Origin: Chitinophagaceae bacterium
Lineage (GTDB): Bacteria > Bacteroidota > Bacteroidia > Chitinophagales > Chitinophagaceae
NCBI GenBank assembly: GCA_947447265.1
Contig: CANFKC010000012.1
Location: 1-64,000, forward strand
DNA length: 64,000 nucleotides
Direction: 5' to 3'
Below are positions 1 through 8,755 of this stretch, in pieces. The notes under the pieces are model-generated. The model searched no databases and was not told the DNA's origin. It saw only the letters and a program-made list of their open reading frames with translations. The translations under genes and the position numbers were made by a program. Numbering within the stretch: the first letter of the stretch is position 1; each line of letters begins with the position of its first letter.

Positions 1-372
1 ATTTGACTCAAAAACGCCATTCCGCCCCAGGGCGTAATCTCTTTACTGGTATAGCTTATGTCGAATTCCATCGGCTAATTTCTCTATTGCTACGCATTAG
101 GATTTGAACCTCAATTTACTCATTTTAATCCTAATGCGTAATCTGGGTTAATGAAATTTGTTTTTAGAAATTTTTTATCGATTTCATTCTGCGAACTTTC
201 TTAAATGACTTGCTAATGTCAGTCGGTTTTCTAATTCAAATATTACTTCAAAAGCCTTTATGTTAAAGGTTTTTAAGAGCTTTTTCAGTTTTTATTTTTT
301 CGATCTTTTTGTCAAGTAATCAGTTGTTTTATTCATGACGCTTTATTTTTTTTTAAATTTTTTTAGCAAAAG
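1..372. other. AT-rich non-coding left edge
   Basis: No credible open frame is visible. The stretch holds a perfect 14-bp inverted repeat (listed separately) and then an increasingly AT-rich tract leading to the promoter of the first gene. The gene that would explain the inverted repeat lies outside the window or is absent. Confidence 0.6.
91..140. repeat. Perfect 14-bp inverted repeat, 22-nt loop
   Basis: TACGCATTAGGATT at 91-104 is exactly complementary to AATCCTAATGCGTA at 127-140. There is no T-tract on either side, so it is not a typical intrinsic terminator. It could be an operator-like palindrome, a terminator of an upstream gene, or part of a dispersed repeat. Confidence 0.7.
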
Positions 373-405
373 TTGTTAATCGTTAACAAAAGTTACCTAT
401 ATTTG
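373..405 (+). promoter_or_regulatory. Bacteroidetes-type promoter
   Basis: The -7 box TATATTTG is at 398-405, with a TTG at 373-375 (22-bp spacer) as a possible -33 element. It would give a 5' leader of about 65-70 nt for the exported protein starting at 477. Confidence 0.55.
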
Positions 406-476
406 TGCTCTAATTAAATGTGTGCTCTTTCATTAACAATTAAACAACAGTAAAAGCAAACCATAAAAATAATTTT

Positions 477-1097
477 ATGAAATCGATCCTCTTAGGTTTA
501 TTTTCATTTGCAGCACTCTCAACTACTGCACAAACAACAATTCCAACTCAAAAACTTGCAGGCAATCACCAGCTGCCGACAGTAACATTAAAGGCCCAGA
601 AACTGGAATGGGAAGGCTCACTTGCTGCATCAATCCCAACCTCAGCTAACACGCCTTATTACGACACAACTATTAAATACACTGCTGACCTGGACAAAGC
701 GCAACTAGAAGCAAACGCAACTTATTTTTTCGAAAAGGAATTCGGTTCGAAATCAGTTGTAATTGAAAATAAGAAACACAACTATACCGGCCATGGTATG
801 TATCTGTTCGCAACAGATAAAAAATTAGGTTCTACAGGCGTCTACAAAGTTTATTACACTATTAATATACAGGTTAAAGGTAAAAAGTGCTTCGTAAGCA
901 TGGGTGACTTTAAACTAGAGAACCAACATTCTCCTGTTAGCTTCCAATACCTCGTAAACAATGCTAAGAACAACGATGCAAAATCTATTACAGTGTTGTC
1001 GCTGTTTCACAAGAACAACCAGGATGAGCTGAGCAAGGCGCTTACCAGCATGAACACTAAGGACCATAGCGACTACGCTACCGCAAGTCTCCGCTAA
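477..1097 (+). CDS. Exported protein, possible DUF4468-like fold
   Basis: This 206-residue protein has a clear signal peptide (MKSILLGLFSFAALSTTAQ) and no lipobox, so it is probably periplasmic or outer-membrane associated. After a roughly 50-residue linker, the region from about residue 58 to 170 (YYDTTIKYTADLDKAQLEA, then GHGMYLF and VYYTINIQVKGK) has the alternating beta-strand pattern of the DUF4468/TBP-like exported proteins common in Bacteroidetes. That family placement is by eye and unproven. A promoter lies about 70 nt upstream and a strong terminator follows, so it is transcribed alone. No function can be assigned. Confidence 0.75.
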   Translation: MKSILLGLFSFAALSTTAQTTIPTQKLAGNHQLPTVTLKAQKLEWEGSLAASIPTSANTPYYDTTIKYTADLDKAQLEANATYFFEKEFGSKSVVIENKKHNYTGHGMYLFATDKKLGSTGVYKVYYTINIQVKGKKCFVSMGDFKLENQHSPVSFQYLVNNAKNNDAKSITVLSLFHKNNQDELSKALTSMNTKDHSDYATASLR

Positions 1098-1128
1098 TAT
1101 TTCATCTTATTACAACACTATTTTATTT

Positions 1129-1159
1129 CCCCTGCACCAAGAGTGCGGGGGATTTTTTT
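1129..1159 (+). terminator. Intrinsic terminator
   Basis: GCAC (1134-1137) pairs with GTGC (1143-1146) and CCCC with GGGG around a single bulge, followed by a run of T. It ends the transcript of the exported protein. Confidence 0.8.
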
Positions 1160-1185
1160 TGTCGTCTACCGCAAATCCATTGCTG

Positions 1186-1193
1186 TATATTTG
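1186..1193 (+). promoter_or_regulatory. Promoter -7 box TATATTTG
   Basis: The exact TAnnTTTG box lies 38 nt before the ATG at 1231. It rules out in-frame starts further upstream (TTG at 1159) and supports the lipoprotein start. Confidence 0.6.
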
Positions 1194-1230
1194 CACTCTC
1201 ATGCATCCTTGTATATCGAAATACTTTCCT

Positions 1231-2865
1231 ATGCGAAATTTCCTCTTTGCCATTTCCGCCATTTTACTGCTCAGTAGTTGCGGTAACCGCCAGCCTGTTG
1301 ATATTATTGTGCACCATGGCAAGGTTTATACGGTTGACAATGCATTCTCGGTTGCTGAAGCTTTTGCTGTGAAAGATGGCAAAATAATAGCGATAGGCAA
1401 AAACGAGGATATTCTCATGAGGTATAAAGCTACCGAGGCTGTAAACGCAAAAGGGTATCCTGTATATCCAGGATTTATTGATGCACATGCACATTTTGTA
1501 GGTTATGGCCGTTCTCTTTTCGAGGTTAATTTATATGATTGTAAAAACTGGGAAGAGGTGATTACACGCGTGCAGGTATTCGCTAAGGCGCACCCAACTG
1601 AAAAATGGATTCGGGGCAGGGGATGGGACCAGAACAAATTCCCCAATCAGGCTTATCCCGACAATACAAAGTTGAACGAATTATTTCCGGTTAAGCCAGT
1701 TTTGCTGGAACGGGTGGATGGCCACGCTGCAATTGCCAATACTACAGCTTTAGCGTTGGGAAACGTTAACGCCGATAGATCGGTTACGGGTGGTTCTATT
1801 GAAGTTAAGGAAGGTAAACTTACAGGCTTGTTGATAGACAATGCCGTTGATCTTGTATCTGGTGCTGTGCCGCATCCAAAAAAAGCAGACTACGCACAGT
1901 GGCTGGATGCAGCCCAGAAAAATTGTTTTGAGCAGGGGCTAACCACCATTACTGATTGCGGCCTTATGTACTATGATGTGGACATGATTGATACGCTGCA
2001 GCGGGAGAAAAAACTGATGATGCGCATGTATGTAATGCTGACAGATTCCGTATCAAATTTTGAACGCTACATAGCAAAAGGCCCGTATAAAACTGACAGG
2101 CTATTTGTAAAAGGCGTCAAAGCTTATGCCGATGGTGCGTTGGGCAGCCGCGGCGCCTGCTTGCTACAACCCTACAATGATAAAGCAGGCTGGTTAGGCT
2201 TTTTGCTTAACCCGGTTAGCCATTATGACTCACTCGCCAAAATGCTGGCAACTACTGATTTTCAGTTGTGCACTCATGCTATAGGCGATAGCGGTAACAG
2301 AATGGTTTTGAATGTTTATAACAAATACCTGAAAGGTAAGAACGATAAACGTTGGCGGATAGAGCATGCACAGGTTGTGAATCAGAATGATTTTAACCTG
2401 TTTGGTACTGCATCGGTAATACCGTCCGTGCAGCCAACCCATGCCACAAGCGATATGTATTGGGCAACTGACCGTATTGGCGCAGAGCGACTCAAAGGCG
2501 GCTATGCGTATAAGCAACTATTGGATCAAAATGGTTGGCTACCATTAGGTACCGATTTCCCGGTGGAAGATATTTCGCCTTTCAAGACTTTTTATGCGGC
2601 TGTGATTCGGAAAGATGCAAAAGGAATGCCGGTTGGCGGTTTCCAGAAAGAGAATGCTTTAACCAGAGAACAAGCGTTGCGCGGCATGACGATTTGGGCT
2701 GCAAAAGCTGGTTTTATGGAGCGGGAAACAGGCAGTATAGAAGTTGGCAAAAAAGCTGATTTTGTCATTGTGAACACGGACCTTATACATGCGCCTGAGT
2801 CTGATCTCTTAGGCGCAAAAGTATTTACTACATTCATTGGCGGCGACAGGGTATATGGAAAATAA
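1231..2865 (+). CDS. Amidohydrolase family 3 lipoprotein (YtcJ-like)
   Basis: This 544-residue metal-dependent hydrolase has a lipoprotein signal (MRNFLFAISAILLLSSCGN, lipobox LSSC). The start at 1231 is chosen because it follows the -7 box and gives a proper signal; the frame itself opens further upstream. Metal-site motifs are GFIDAHAHF near residue 85, an H within CTHAIGDSG, the RIEHAQ motif, and the Asp in LPLGTDFPVE. This matches the amidohydrolase_3/YtcJ group (N-substituted formamide deformylase and relatives), whose substrates are mostly unknown. It is probably anchored in the outer membrane or periplasm. It is a single gene with its own promoter and converges on the amine oxidase across a shared hairpin. 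Confidence 0.9.
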   Translation: MRNFLFAISAILLLSSCGNRQPVDIIVHHGKVYTVDNAFSVAEAFAVKDGKIIAIGKNEDILMRYKATEAVNAKGYPVYPGFIDAHAHFVGYGRSLFEVNLYDCKNWEEVITRVQVFAKAHPTEKWIRGRGWDQNKFPNQAYPDNTKLNELFPVKPVLLERVDGHAAIANTTALALGNVNADRSVTGGSIEVKEGKLTGLLIDNAVDLVSGAVPHPKKADYAQWLDAAQKNCFEQGLTTITDCGLMYYDVDMIDTLQREKKLMMRMYVMLTDSVSNFERYIAKGPYKTDRLFVKGVKAYADGALGSRGACLLQPYNDKAGWLGFLLNPVSHYDSLAKMLATTDFQLCTHAIGDSGNRMVLNVYNKYLKGKNDKRWRIEHAQVVNQNDFNLFGTASVIPSVQPTHATSDMYWATDRIGAERLKGGYAYKQLLDQNGWLPLGTDFPVEDISPFKTFYAAVIRKDAKGMPVGGFQKENALTREQALRGMTIWAAKAGFMERETGSIEVGKKADFVIVNTDLIHAPESDLLGAKVFTTFIGGDRVYGK

Positions 2866-2896
2866 AGTGAATCACTTGCTGCATCAAATAATAAAA

Positions 2897-2929
2897 GCGC
2901 CCAGTCTGTAAATTTTACAGGCTGGGTGC
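2897..2929. terminator. Bidirectional terminator hairpin
   Basis: GCGCCCAG (2897-2904) and CTGTAAA (2906-2912) pair with TTTACAG (2914-2920) and CTGGGTGC (2922-2929). It lies between the convergent amidohydrolase and amine oxidase genes and can serve both. Confidence 0.7.
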
Positions 2930-2946
2930 TCAAGCAAATACCAATT

Positions 2947-5133
2947 TTACTTTTTAGCATCCTTTAGTACTGGCTCTGTATCAGGATAAGATAATGAACC
3001 CCAGATCTTTTCCAGTTGCTTTATTTTATCGGTTGCTCCGGAATGAGCCAATATATTATGCACAGCGTTATAGGCGGAGTCCAGTGCTCCAACTATCCAC
3101 CCATGATGCACGGAACAACACTCGCCGGCAAAATTCAGGCAGCCATCAAATTCAGGAGTGAGCAAACGAGGATAGATATTCTTGAATTGGCCGGGTGAAA
3201 ATAGCGCAAACGCACCGCCGCCGGCGTTTTGGTCCCAGAACCAGGTTTTTGTAGTTACGCCATCATTGTAGCCGGCAAAGTTATTGAGTACATCGCCATC
3301 CGGATAAAGATATGCAATACCTTTAAGGCACTCGTTAACCCGCTCTTCATCTGATAGCGCACCAAGCCTGCGGGCATCTTCAGCCCAGCAGTAAACCTGC
3401 AACACGCCCTTTTTAGCATCATACCCATAAGAAGGATAGATGATCTGACGGTTTGGCCGGTCAGTAGCCGCTGCTCCCAGACCTTTATCCTGACGCTCAC
3501 CGAGTGTTGCCCAGAATTGGGTTTTGAAAGTTAAGAAAGCTTTGAATGACGGCATATAATTGCACTCGCGCAGCGCCTGCGCTTTCCGGAAAGAGATATC
3601 ATTGAGGATATTAAAGTCTTTATTCCCGTTCAGGTACATACCATTTGGCAGAGTCGTAATTACGTATGGGTACTCTTTATCTTTAATTTTCGATTTTCCT
3701 TTTGCAACAGTGGTTTCTGCAACTTTTACCTTCATACCACCATGTCCGTTATACATTTCCTGGTCATACTTCAGTTCCAGTACCTTATGATTTAGAAACA
3801 CTCTCTGCTTTTTCTTTGAAGGTTCCGGTGTAACTTTTGAATAACTGGCTGGTTCCGGTGCATCGCCAGATTCGGGAGGTAATGGCTGGGCGTCTTTTGT
3901 TAAATTGGGCGGAGAATATGATTTTTTGCCGTCGGCACCCGCTATTATGCCTAGTTGCACTTGTGCTGTGATGCCATCGTTTTCCTGTACCCCTTTTTCC
4001 AGATTCAAGACGGCTTCGCACGCATCAGGCAGGTGTTGCATGCCGTGGTCAACAGTCAGCATGTATACGTTAGGATCATTTGGACGGTAAGGGTCTTTAC
4101 TGCCACCCCAGTCATAAGCCGCAAGTACCATTTCTACAAACGAAACCGAATACATTCCCGATCCCACATTTGTCGTTTCAAGGTAACTGGCAACGGAAAA
4201 CGGTAAAAAGTCTGTTTTTTTACCCATATCAGCATTATAGTATTCTCCCAGGTCTCCCAAAGTGAAATAATTGGTCAGGTAGCTCCACATGGAATATTGA
4301 TCAAACTGCATGAGCTTAGTAAACCCTTTTTCGAAATTATCGTTGATGGAATTAATAAACGGTGTAAGTATTACGTCGAGAATCATATCAATAGGGTAGT
4401 ACTGAGTACCATTCGCTTCGGTTACCCTGGTTACCCATACCATAGGTACATCGCCATTTTGTTTTTCTCCAAAACGAAGTGGGTTTACCGGGTTTGCTTT
4501 AATGTTACCCAATTCGGTTTTTGTGATAGGTTGCTTCATATCGTTAAAACGTAGCCGTTGCACCGGCGAATCGTAATAGAATTTACGCCAGTATACCATT
4601 TTATCGTCCTGCCCATTGCGCTGCAATACTGCATTTAATGACAGTGCGAGTTGTTGCACCGGCAACATATCTGCTGAAAACTGGGGAAGACGCATACCGC
4701 CTACTTCACCATACAGGCCCGATTTATCTTTACTGTTTTGATTATAGTCGCTTGAATACCAGGTTTTGATGCGGCCGCCGACACGATCAGAGCCTTCGAA
4801 TATTTCAAATTCAATACCCAACGACTGTAAAATAAGCCCTGCATACATTCCCGCAAAACCTCCGCCGGCTATACCAACCAATGGGCTATCAGTTAAAGAA
4901 TTAGCGTTGCTGGCAACAAGGGTATTCTTGAATTCTTTAGCTGTTTTGCGCCTGCGCTGCTTCTTAATTATTTCCTGGTATTCATCTCCATAATTACGAA
5001 TGATGAATTCTGAGAAAGCCTTGCGCATATTGCCTTGCGGGGCCTTATTGCTGTTTTTAGCGGCAAGTAATTTGTGTACCCTGTTAGTAGCAGAGGGAGC
5101 CGGGTCGGTTTTAAAGTTGATAAAACTACTCAT
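2947..5133 (-). CDS. FAD-dependent amine oxidase / L-amino-acid oxidase-like
   Basis: This 728-residue flavoprotein has the dinucleotide-binding motif VGIAGGGFAGMYAGL near residue 86, followed by the FAD-ribose segment IFEGSDRVGGRIKTW near residue 111, diagnostic of the amine oxidase (PF01593) family. The C-terminal FAD region LNFAGECCSVHHGWIVGALDSAYNA is also typical of L-amino-acid/monoamine oxidases. An 85-residue N-terminal extension rich in basic residues precedes the FAD domain, and there is no signal peptide. The substrate (L-amino acid, polyamine or aromatic amine) cannot be read from the sequence. The gene stands alone, divergent from feoB across a 250-bp AT-rich spacer. Confidence 0.9.
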   Translation of the reverse strand: MSSFINFKTDPAPSATNRVHKLLAAKNSNKAPQGNMRKAFSEFIIRNYGDEYQEIIKKQRRRKTAKEFKNTLVASNANSLTDSPLVGIAGGGFAGMYAGLILQSLGIEFEIFEGSDRVGGRIKTWYSSDYNQNSKDKSGLYGEVGGMRLPQFSADMLPVQQLALSLNAVLQRNGQDDKMVYWRKFYYDSPVQRLRFNDMKQPITKTELGNIKANPVNPLRFGEKQNGDVPMVWVTRVTEANGTQYYPIDMILDVILTPFINSINDNFEKGFTKLMQFDQYSMWSYLTNYFTLGDLGEYYNADMGKKTDFLPFSVASYLETTNVGSGMYSVSFVEMVLAAYDWGGSKDPYRPNDPNVYMLTVDHGMQHLPDACEAVLNLEKGVQENDGITAQVQLGIIAGADGKKSYSPPNLTKDAQPLPPESGDAPEPASYSKVTPEPSKKKQRVFLNHKVLELKYDQEMYNGHGGMKVKVAETTVAKGKSKIKDKEYPYVITTLPNGMYLNGNKDFNILNDISFRKAQALRECNYMPSFKAFLTFKTQFWATLGERQDKGLGAAATDRPNRQIIYPSYGYDAKKGVLQVYCWAEDARRLGALSDEERVNECLKGIAYLYPDGDVLNNFAGYNDGVTTKTWFWDQNAGGGAFALFSPGQFKNIYPRLLTPEFDGCLNFAGECCSVHHGWIVGALDSAYNAVHNILAHSGATDKIKQLEKIWGSLSYPDTEPVLKDAKK

Positions 5134-5341
5134 GTTTTAATAATTTTGTTTGTGGTGTATAAAATTTTAATTAGTAAATTATTATCCCTAACAAAATACT
5201 ATGTTTAAATTATTTTCACAAAATTATTATGCATATTTTATTTGTGCATGCCTCTAAAGCGCTGTAATAATTTCGCACTTCTGATAATAGAACAAGGCAT
5301 TAAAAAGGTCAGTTTACACTTTCCGAAATAAAAACGATTGA

Positions 5342-5374
5342 TTGGTGCTAACTAAGTAGCATTCCCTACCTTTG
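5342..5374 (+). promoter_or_regulatory. feoB promoter
   Basis: The -7 box TACCTTTG is at 5367-5374 and a TTG at 5342-5344 (22-bp spacer). The ATG follows the box by only 10 nt, so the mRNA leader would be a few nucleotides at most. I see no clear Fur box. Confidence 0.6.
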
Positions 5375-5384
5375 CAACCAATTC

Positions 5385-7502
5385 ATGCAGCGCAACATTA
5401 CCATAGCATTGGTAGGCAATCCCAATAGCGGGAAAAGCTCCCTGTTCAATGCGCTTACCGGGCTCAACCAGAAGGTTGGAAACTTTGCAGGCGTAACAGT
5501 AGATAAGAAGACCGGAATTTCCACAATCTCCGATTCGTTATCGGCTAATATCATTGATTTGCCCGGCACTTACAGCCTTTACCCCAAAAGCGCAGACGAG
5601 CAAGTTACTTACGATGTATTACTGAATCAAAAAAATGCAGACAGACCTGATGTTATCATCGTAATTGCCGATGCTTCAAACCTGAAACGAAACCTTTTGT
5701 TTTGCTCGCAGATAATGGATCTGAAGATTCCTGTGGTAATTGCACTTACGATGATGGATATTGCCCAGCAAAAGGGCATAACTATCGATACTGTTGCTGT
5801 TGAGTTGATGATGGGTGTTGCTGTTGTTCCCATAAATCCAAGGCGCAACAAAGGTTTAGGGCTGCTCAAAACAGCAATTATTGAACTCACACAAAAGGCC
5901 AACAATCCACAACCTGATTTTATAGACCTGGAGGCGATCTCTGGTAACTGGTTAAAAGATATACAGGAGCTTGCTGACCAGAAAAGTAATTATGCTGCAT
6001 TACACATAGCCTGCAATTATACCGAATTGAAATACCTGAATGCTGCGCAGAGGATAGGTATAGGCGCGGTTTTAGGTGAGAATAAATTCTACAAAAGCAA
6101 GGTACAGGCAGACGAAATATTACAACGATACAAGAAAATCGATACTATTATGCAGCGATGCGTGGTTACCGAAAGCCCTATGAAGCGGATGGTAGCCAGC
6201 GACAAGCTGGACAAGATATTACTGCACCCGCTGTTGGGAAATGTTATTTTACTGAGCGTGCTGTTTGTATTGTTTCAGAGCATCTTCTGGCTGGCCAGGT
6301 ATCCTATGGATTGGATACAGCATTTATTTGCTATTGGTGGTAATGCCATCGGCAATGTAATGCAGGATGGTTTGCTGAAAGACTTGCTGGTAAACGGAAT
6401 ACTGGCGGGCATAAGCGGCATTATGGTGTTTGTGCCACAGATAATGATACTGTTTGGCTTTATTACTATTCTTGAAGATAGTGGCTATATGGCCCGCATC
6501 AGTTTCCTTACGGACCGTATCATGCGCAGTGCGGGGCTAAACGGCCGTTCTGTAATGCCTTTAATAAGTGGAATGGCTTGTGCCGTGCCTGCTATTATGG
6601 CTGCACGTACTATACAGAACAGGAAGGAGCGGCTCATCACTATCATGGTCACGCCGCTTATGAGCTGTTCGGCAAGGTTACCGGTTTACACCATGCTTAT
6701 TGCGCTGGTTATACCCAATAAGGCAATTGGCGGCATTTTTAATTTACAGGGGTTGGTACTTATGGGGTTGTACTTACTAGGGTTCTTTATGGCATTGGTA
6801 GTGGCCAGGGTTATGGACTTCCTGATAAAAACCAAAGAGCGGACCTTCTTCCTGATGGAATTACCTGTTTACCGGGCGCCTCGTTGGAATAATGTAGGCA
6901 TTACTATGCTCGAAAAGGGCAAAATATTCATTAAAGATGTTGGTAAGGTTATTATAGTGCTTTCATTGATACTTTGGGTGCTGGCGTATTTTGGTCCGCC
7001 AAATGCTATGAAAACAGTGAATACGCAATATGACCAGTTGATAGCGACGCACCCTGAGCAAAAAACAGAACTGGAGCACCAACGTGCTACAGCCAAACTG
7101 GAACATTCTTTTGCAGGTATGATGGGAAAAGGAATTGAACCTGTCATCCGGCCGCTGGGTTACGATTGGAAGATTGGCATTGCCCTCATAACATCGTTTG
7201 CCGCAAGGGAGGTATTTGTGGGTACTATGGCTACCTTATACAGCGTTGGTGATACGGAGAATGGCCTGAAAACGCTGGAAGAAAAAATGCATGATGCAAA
7301 GCGCCCTGACGGTACGCCGGTATATACGCTGGCAACGGGACTGTCGCTGTTAATCTTCTATGTATTTGCCATGCAGTGCATGAGTACCCTTGCAATTGTA
7401 AAACGCGAAACCCGCAGCTGGAAATATCCCGCAATACAGTTTGCCTATATGTTTGCTCTTGCTTATTTAAGTGCCCTGGCTGTATACATAATCTTCAAGT
7501 AA
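5385..7502 (+). CDS. feoB: Ferrous iron transporter FeoB
   Basis: This 705-residue inner-membrane Fe(II) transporter has an N-terminal G domain: G1 GNPNSGKSS (residues 11-19), the VGNFAGVTV switch region and G3 DLPGTYSL near residue 58. The G4 site reads TMMD (122-125) where most FeoB proteins have NxxD, and the G5-like loop reads NPRRNKG. The membrane half carries two Gate-type regions (PLISGMACAVPAIMAARTI and a second near residue 600, ALITSFAAREVFVGTMATLYS). No feoA lies next to it. The start is fixed by the promoter 10 nt upstream. The gene is complete, and its function as an iron importer is well supported by the overall architecture. Confidence 0.95.
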   Translation: MQRNITIALVGNPNSGKSSLFNALTGLNQKVGNFAGVTVDKKTGISTISDSLSANIIDLPGTYSLYPKSADEQVTYDVLLNQKNADRPDVIIVIADASNLKRNLLFCSQIMDLKIPVVIALTMMDIAQQKGITIDTVAVELMMGVAVVPINPRRNKGLGLLKTAIIELTQKANNPQPDFIDLEAISGNWLKDIQELADQKSNYAALHIACNYTELKYLNAAQRIGIGAVLGENKFYKSKVQADEILQRYKKIDTIMQRCVVTESPMKRMVASDKLDKILLHPLLGNVILLSVLFVLFQSIFWLARYPMDWIQHLFAIGGNAIGNVMQDGLLKDLLVNGILAGISGIMVFVPQIMILFGFITILEDSGYMARISFLTDRIMRSAGLNGRSVMPLISGMACAVPAIMAARTIQNRKERLITIMVTPLMSCSARLPVYTMLIALVIPNKAIGGIFNLQGLVLMGLYLLGFFMALVVARVMDFLIKTKERTFFLMELPVYRAPRWNNVGITMLEKGKIFIKDVGKVIIVLSLILWVLAYFGPPNAMKTVNTQYDQLIATHPEQKTELEHQRATAKLEHSFAGMMGKGIEPVIRPLGYDWKIGIALITSFAAREVFVGTMATLYSVGDTENGLKTLEEKMHDAKRPDGTPVYTLATGLSLLIFYVFAMQCMSTLAIVKRETRSWKYPAIQFAYMFALAYLSALAVYIIFK

Positions 7503-7515
7503 AGCCAGTCAGTCT

Positions 7516-7779
7516 TTAATTTTTCGGCCTGCAACTTTGCACACTGCTATCAGTGGCTAAATCGCCTACGTGCTCGAGCGCATCATTTTCATTAGGGTAT
7601 TTTTGCATTATTTTTTCAAGAACACAATCGCAATAGGTTTTTGCCTGCTGCTCATTTCCTGCCCAGTGCATTGCATTTTCAGTACATGCCTGGCGCCATG
7701 CATCTTTATCGTCCTCGTTCCAGGTGTTTTTGCACGAAGCAAGCATTAAAAGCAACAAAGCCGGCACAAATTTTCTCAT
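7516..7779 (-). CDS. Small cysteine-rich lipoprotein
   Basis: This 87-residue protein has a lipoprotein signal (MRKFVPALLLLMLASCKN, lipobox LASC) and a mature part of about 70 residues with four cysteines, two in a CDCVLEKI motif and one near the C-terminus. The CDC-containing pattern recurs in small Bacteroidetes lipoproteins without known function; two disulfides are plausible. It converges with feoB and has an excellent promoter (TTTG, 17 bp, TATATTTG) ending just 4 nt before the ATG, so its transcript is probably leaderless. Confidence 0.8.
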   Translation of the reverse strand: MRKFVPALLLLMLASCKNTWNEDDKDAWRQACTENAMHWAGNEQQAKTYCDCVLEKIMQKYPNENDALEHVGDLATDSSVQSCRPKN

Positions 7780-7783
7780 TAGC

Positions 7784-7812
7784 CAAATATAGGTTTAAAA
7801 GGGCAAAGCAAA
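7784..7812 (-). promoter_or_regulatory. Consensus promoter, leaderless arrangement
   Basis: On the minus strand, TTTG (7812-7809), a 17-bp spacer and TATATTTG (7791-7784) match the Bacteroidetes -33/-7 consensus exactly. The ATG begins 4 nt later, so transcription should start at or very near the start codon. Confidence 0.75.
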
Positions 7813-7860
7813 ATGTAAGTACATTTACTTAAACGGTAACCACACTTAAATTGATTCGCG

Positions 7861-8433
7861 ATGCTAAAAATTACTATACTTTACGGCGCTATCCGCACTG
7901 GTCGCCTAAGCATAAGGGCTGCAAGAGCTATTGAAACTGCACTAAAAGCTACAGGCAAGGCAGAGGTAACCTTTATTGACATTAAAGACTATAACCTTCC
8001 GGTGATGCAATTGCGCCTGAAAGAAGACCCGGCACCATTGAAAGAGGTCGTACTTATAGGTGAGATGCTGGAAAATGCGGATGGAATTGTGTTTGTGACG
8101 CCCGAATACAATAACAGCTACAGCGGCGCATTGAAAAACACTATAGACTATTATACTAAGGAGTGGTATCATAAACCAATGGGGGTAGTTTGCGGGTCAA
8201 GCGGCAAGCAAGGTGGCATCAATGCATCAAACCTTTTGCAACTGCTTATACTGGCCATAAATGGCTATGCAATGCCAACGAAGCTACTTGTGCCGGAGCT
8301 AGATAAAAGCCTGGATGAAAACGGGGTGCCTTTGAATGAATTCATGGCAAAAAACCTTACCAAATTTGCCGATGAATTTATCTGGTTTACAGAAGCTATA
8401 GCTAATCAAAAGAAGGCCACTTCAAAGAGATAA
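7861..8433 (+). CDS. NADPH-dependent FMN reductase family flavoprotein
   Basis: This 190-residue protein has a flavodoxin-like fold of the NADPH-dependent FMN reductase/quinone reductase family (PF03358). Key segments are the phosphate-binding N-terminal loop (YGAIRTGRLS), TPEYNNSYSGALKNTIDY near residue 80, which forms the FMN-binding P-E-Y-N loop, and GVVCGSSGKQGG near residue 113. The length fits the family. It is cytosolic and probably reduces quinones, FMN or azo/nitro compounds with NAD(P)H. The frame continues open after the stop codon (next entry). Confidence 0.9.
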   Translation: MLKITILYGAIRTGRLSIRAARAIETALKATGKAEVTFIDIKDYNLPVMQLRLKEDPAPLKEVVLIGEMLENADGIVFVTPEYNNSYSGALKNTIDYYTKEWYHKPMGVVCGSSGKQGGINASNLLQLLILAINGYAMPTKLLVPELDKSLDENGVPLNEFMAKNLTKFADEFIWFTEAIANQKKATSKR

Positions 8434-8439
8434 AAAGAC

Positions 8440-8586
8440 GTGCTTGAAATTCTTCTGAAGCATGCAAAACAACTCAAGTTTGCATCACATTCTGTAGCTA
8501 AGCCGAATGTAGAGGCCGCCCAAGAAGCCACAAGTGAAGTGCCTACTATAGTAGCAGAGCAAGCGAGCCACCAGAGTCGTTTATAG
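8440..8586 (+). pseudogene. In-frame open stretch after the FMN reductase stop
   Basis: After TAA at 8431-8433 the same frame stays open for 50 more codons to TAG at 8584-8586, with a GTG at 8440. The translation is Ala/Glu/His-rich and unfamiliar. Immediately downstream, in another frame, lies a short segment reading LDIDFPLPGAGKR before a stop at 8649. This may be the tail of a longer ancestral protein or chance; I cannot identify it. Confidence 0.2.
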
Positions 8587-8729
8587 ACCATACGGTTGAC
8601 AAATTGGATATAGATTTTCCACTTCCCGGCGCAGGTAAGCGACTATAATATTGCTTTTATGGAATATCAACGATGATTTCAATCAGTATTTTTATGGCGG
8701 AAGTCATCTGTGTACAACAGTGCCGCAAG

Positions 8730-8737
8730 TAATTTTG
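8730..8737 (+). promoter_or_regulatory. Promoter -7 box TAATTTTG
   Basis: The exact TAnnTTTG box sits 19 nt before the ATG at 8756 and inside the longer upstream open frame, so it decides the start of the stress-protein gene. Confidence 0.55.
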
Positions 8738-8755
8738 TGTCGTAAAATAACACAT

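Noticed and set aside
1159-1230. Longer N-terminus for the YtcJ-like amidohydrolase
   Set aside because: The extra 24 codons span the -7 box at 1186-1193 and would bury the lipoprotein signal.
5134-5384. Fur box or riboswitch before feoB
   Set aside because: The AT-rich spacer contains no clear Fur-like palindrome or conserved aptamer that I can identify by eye.
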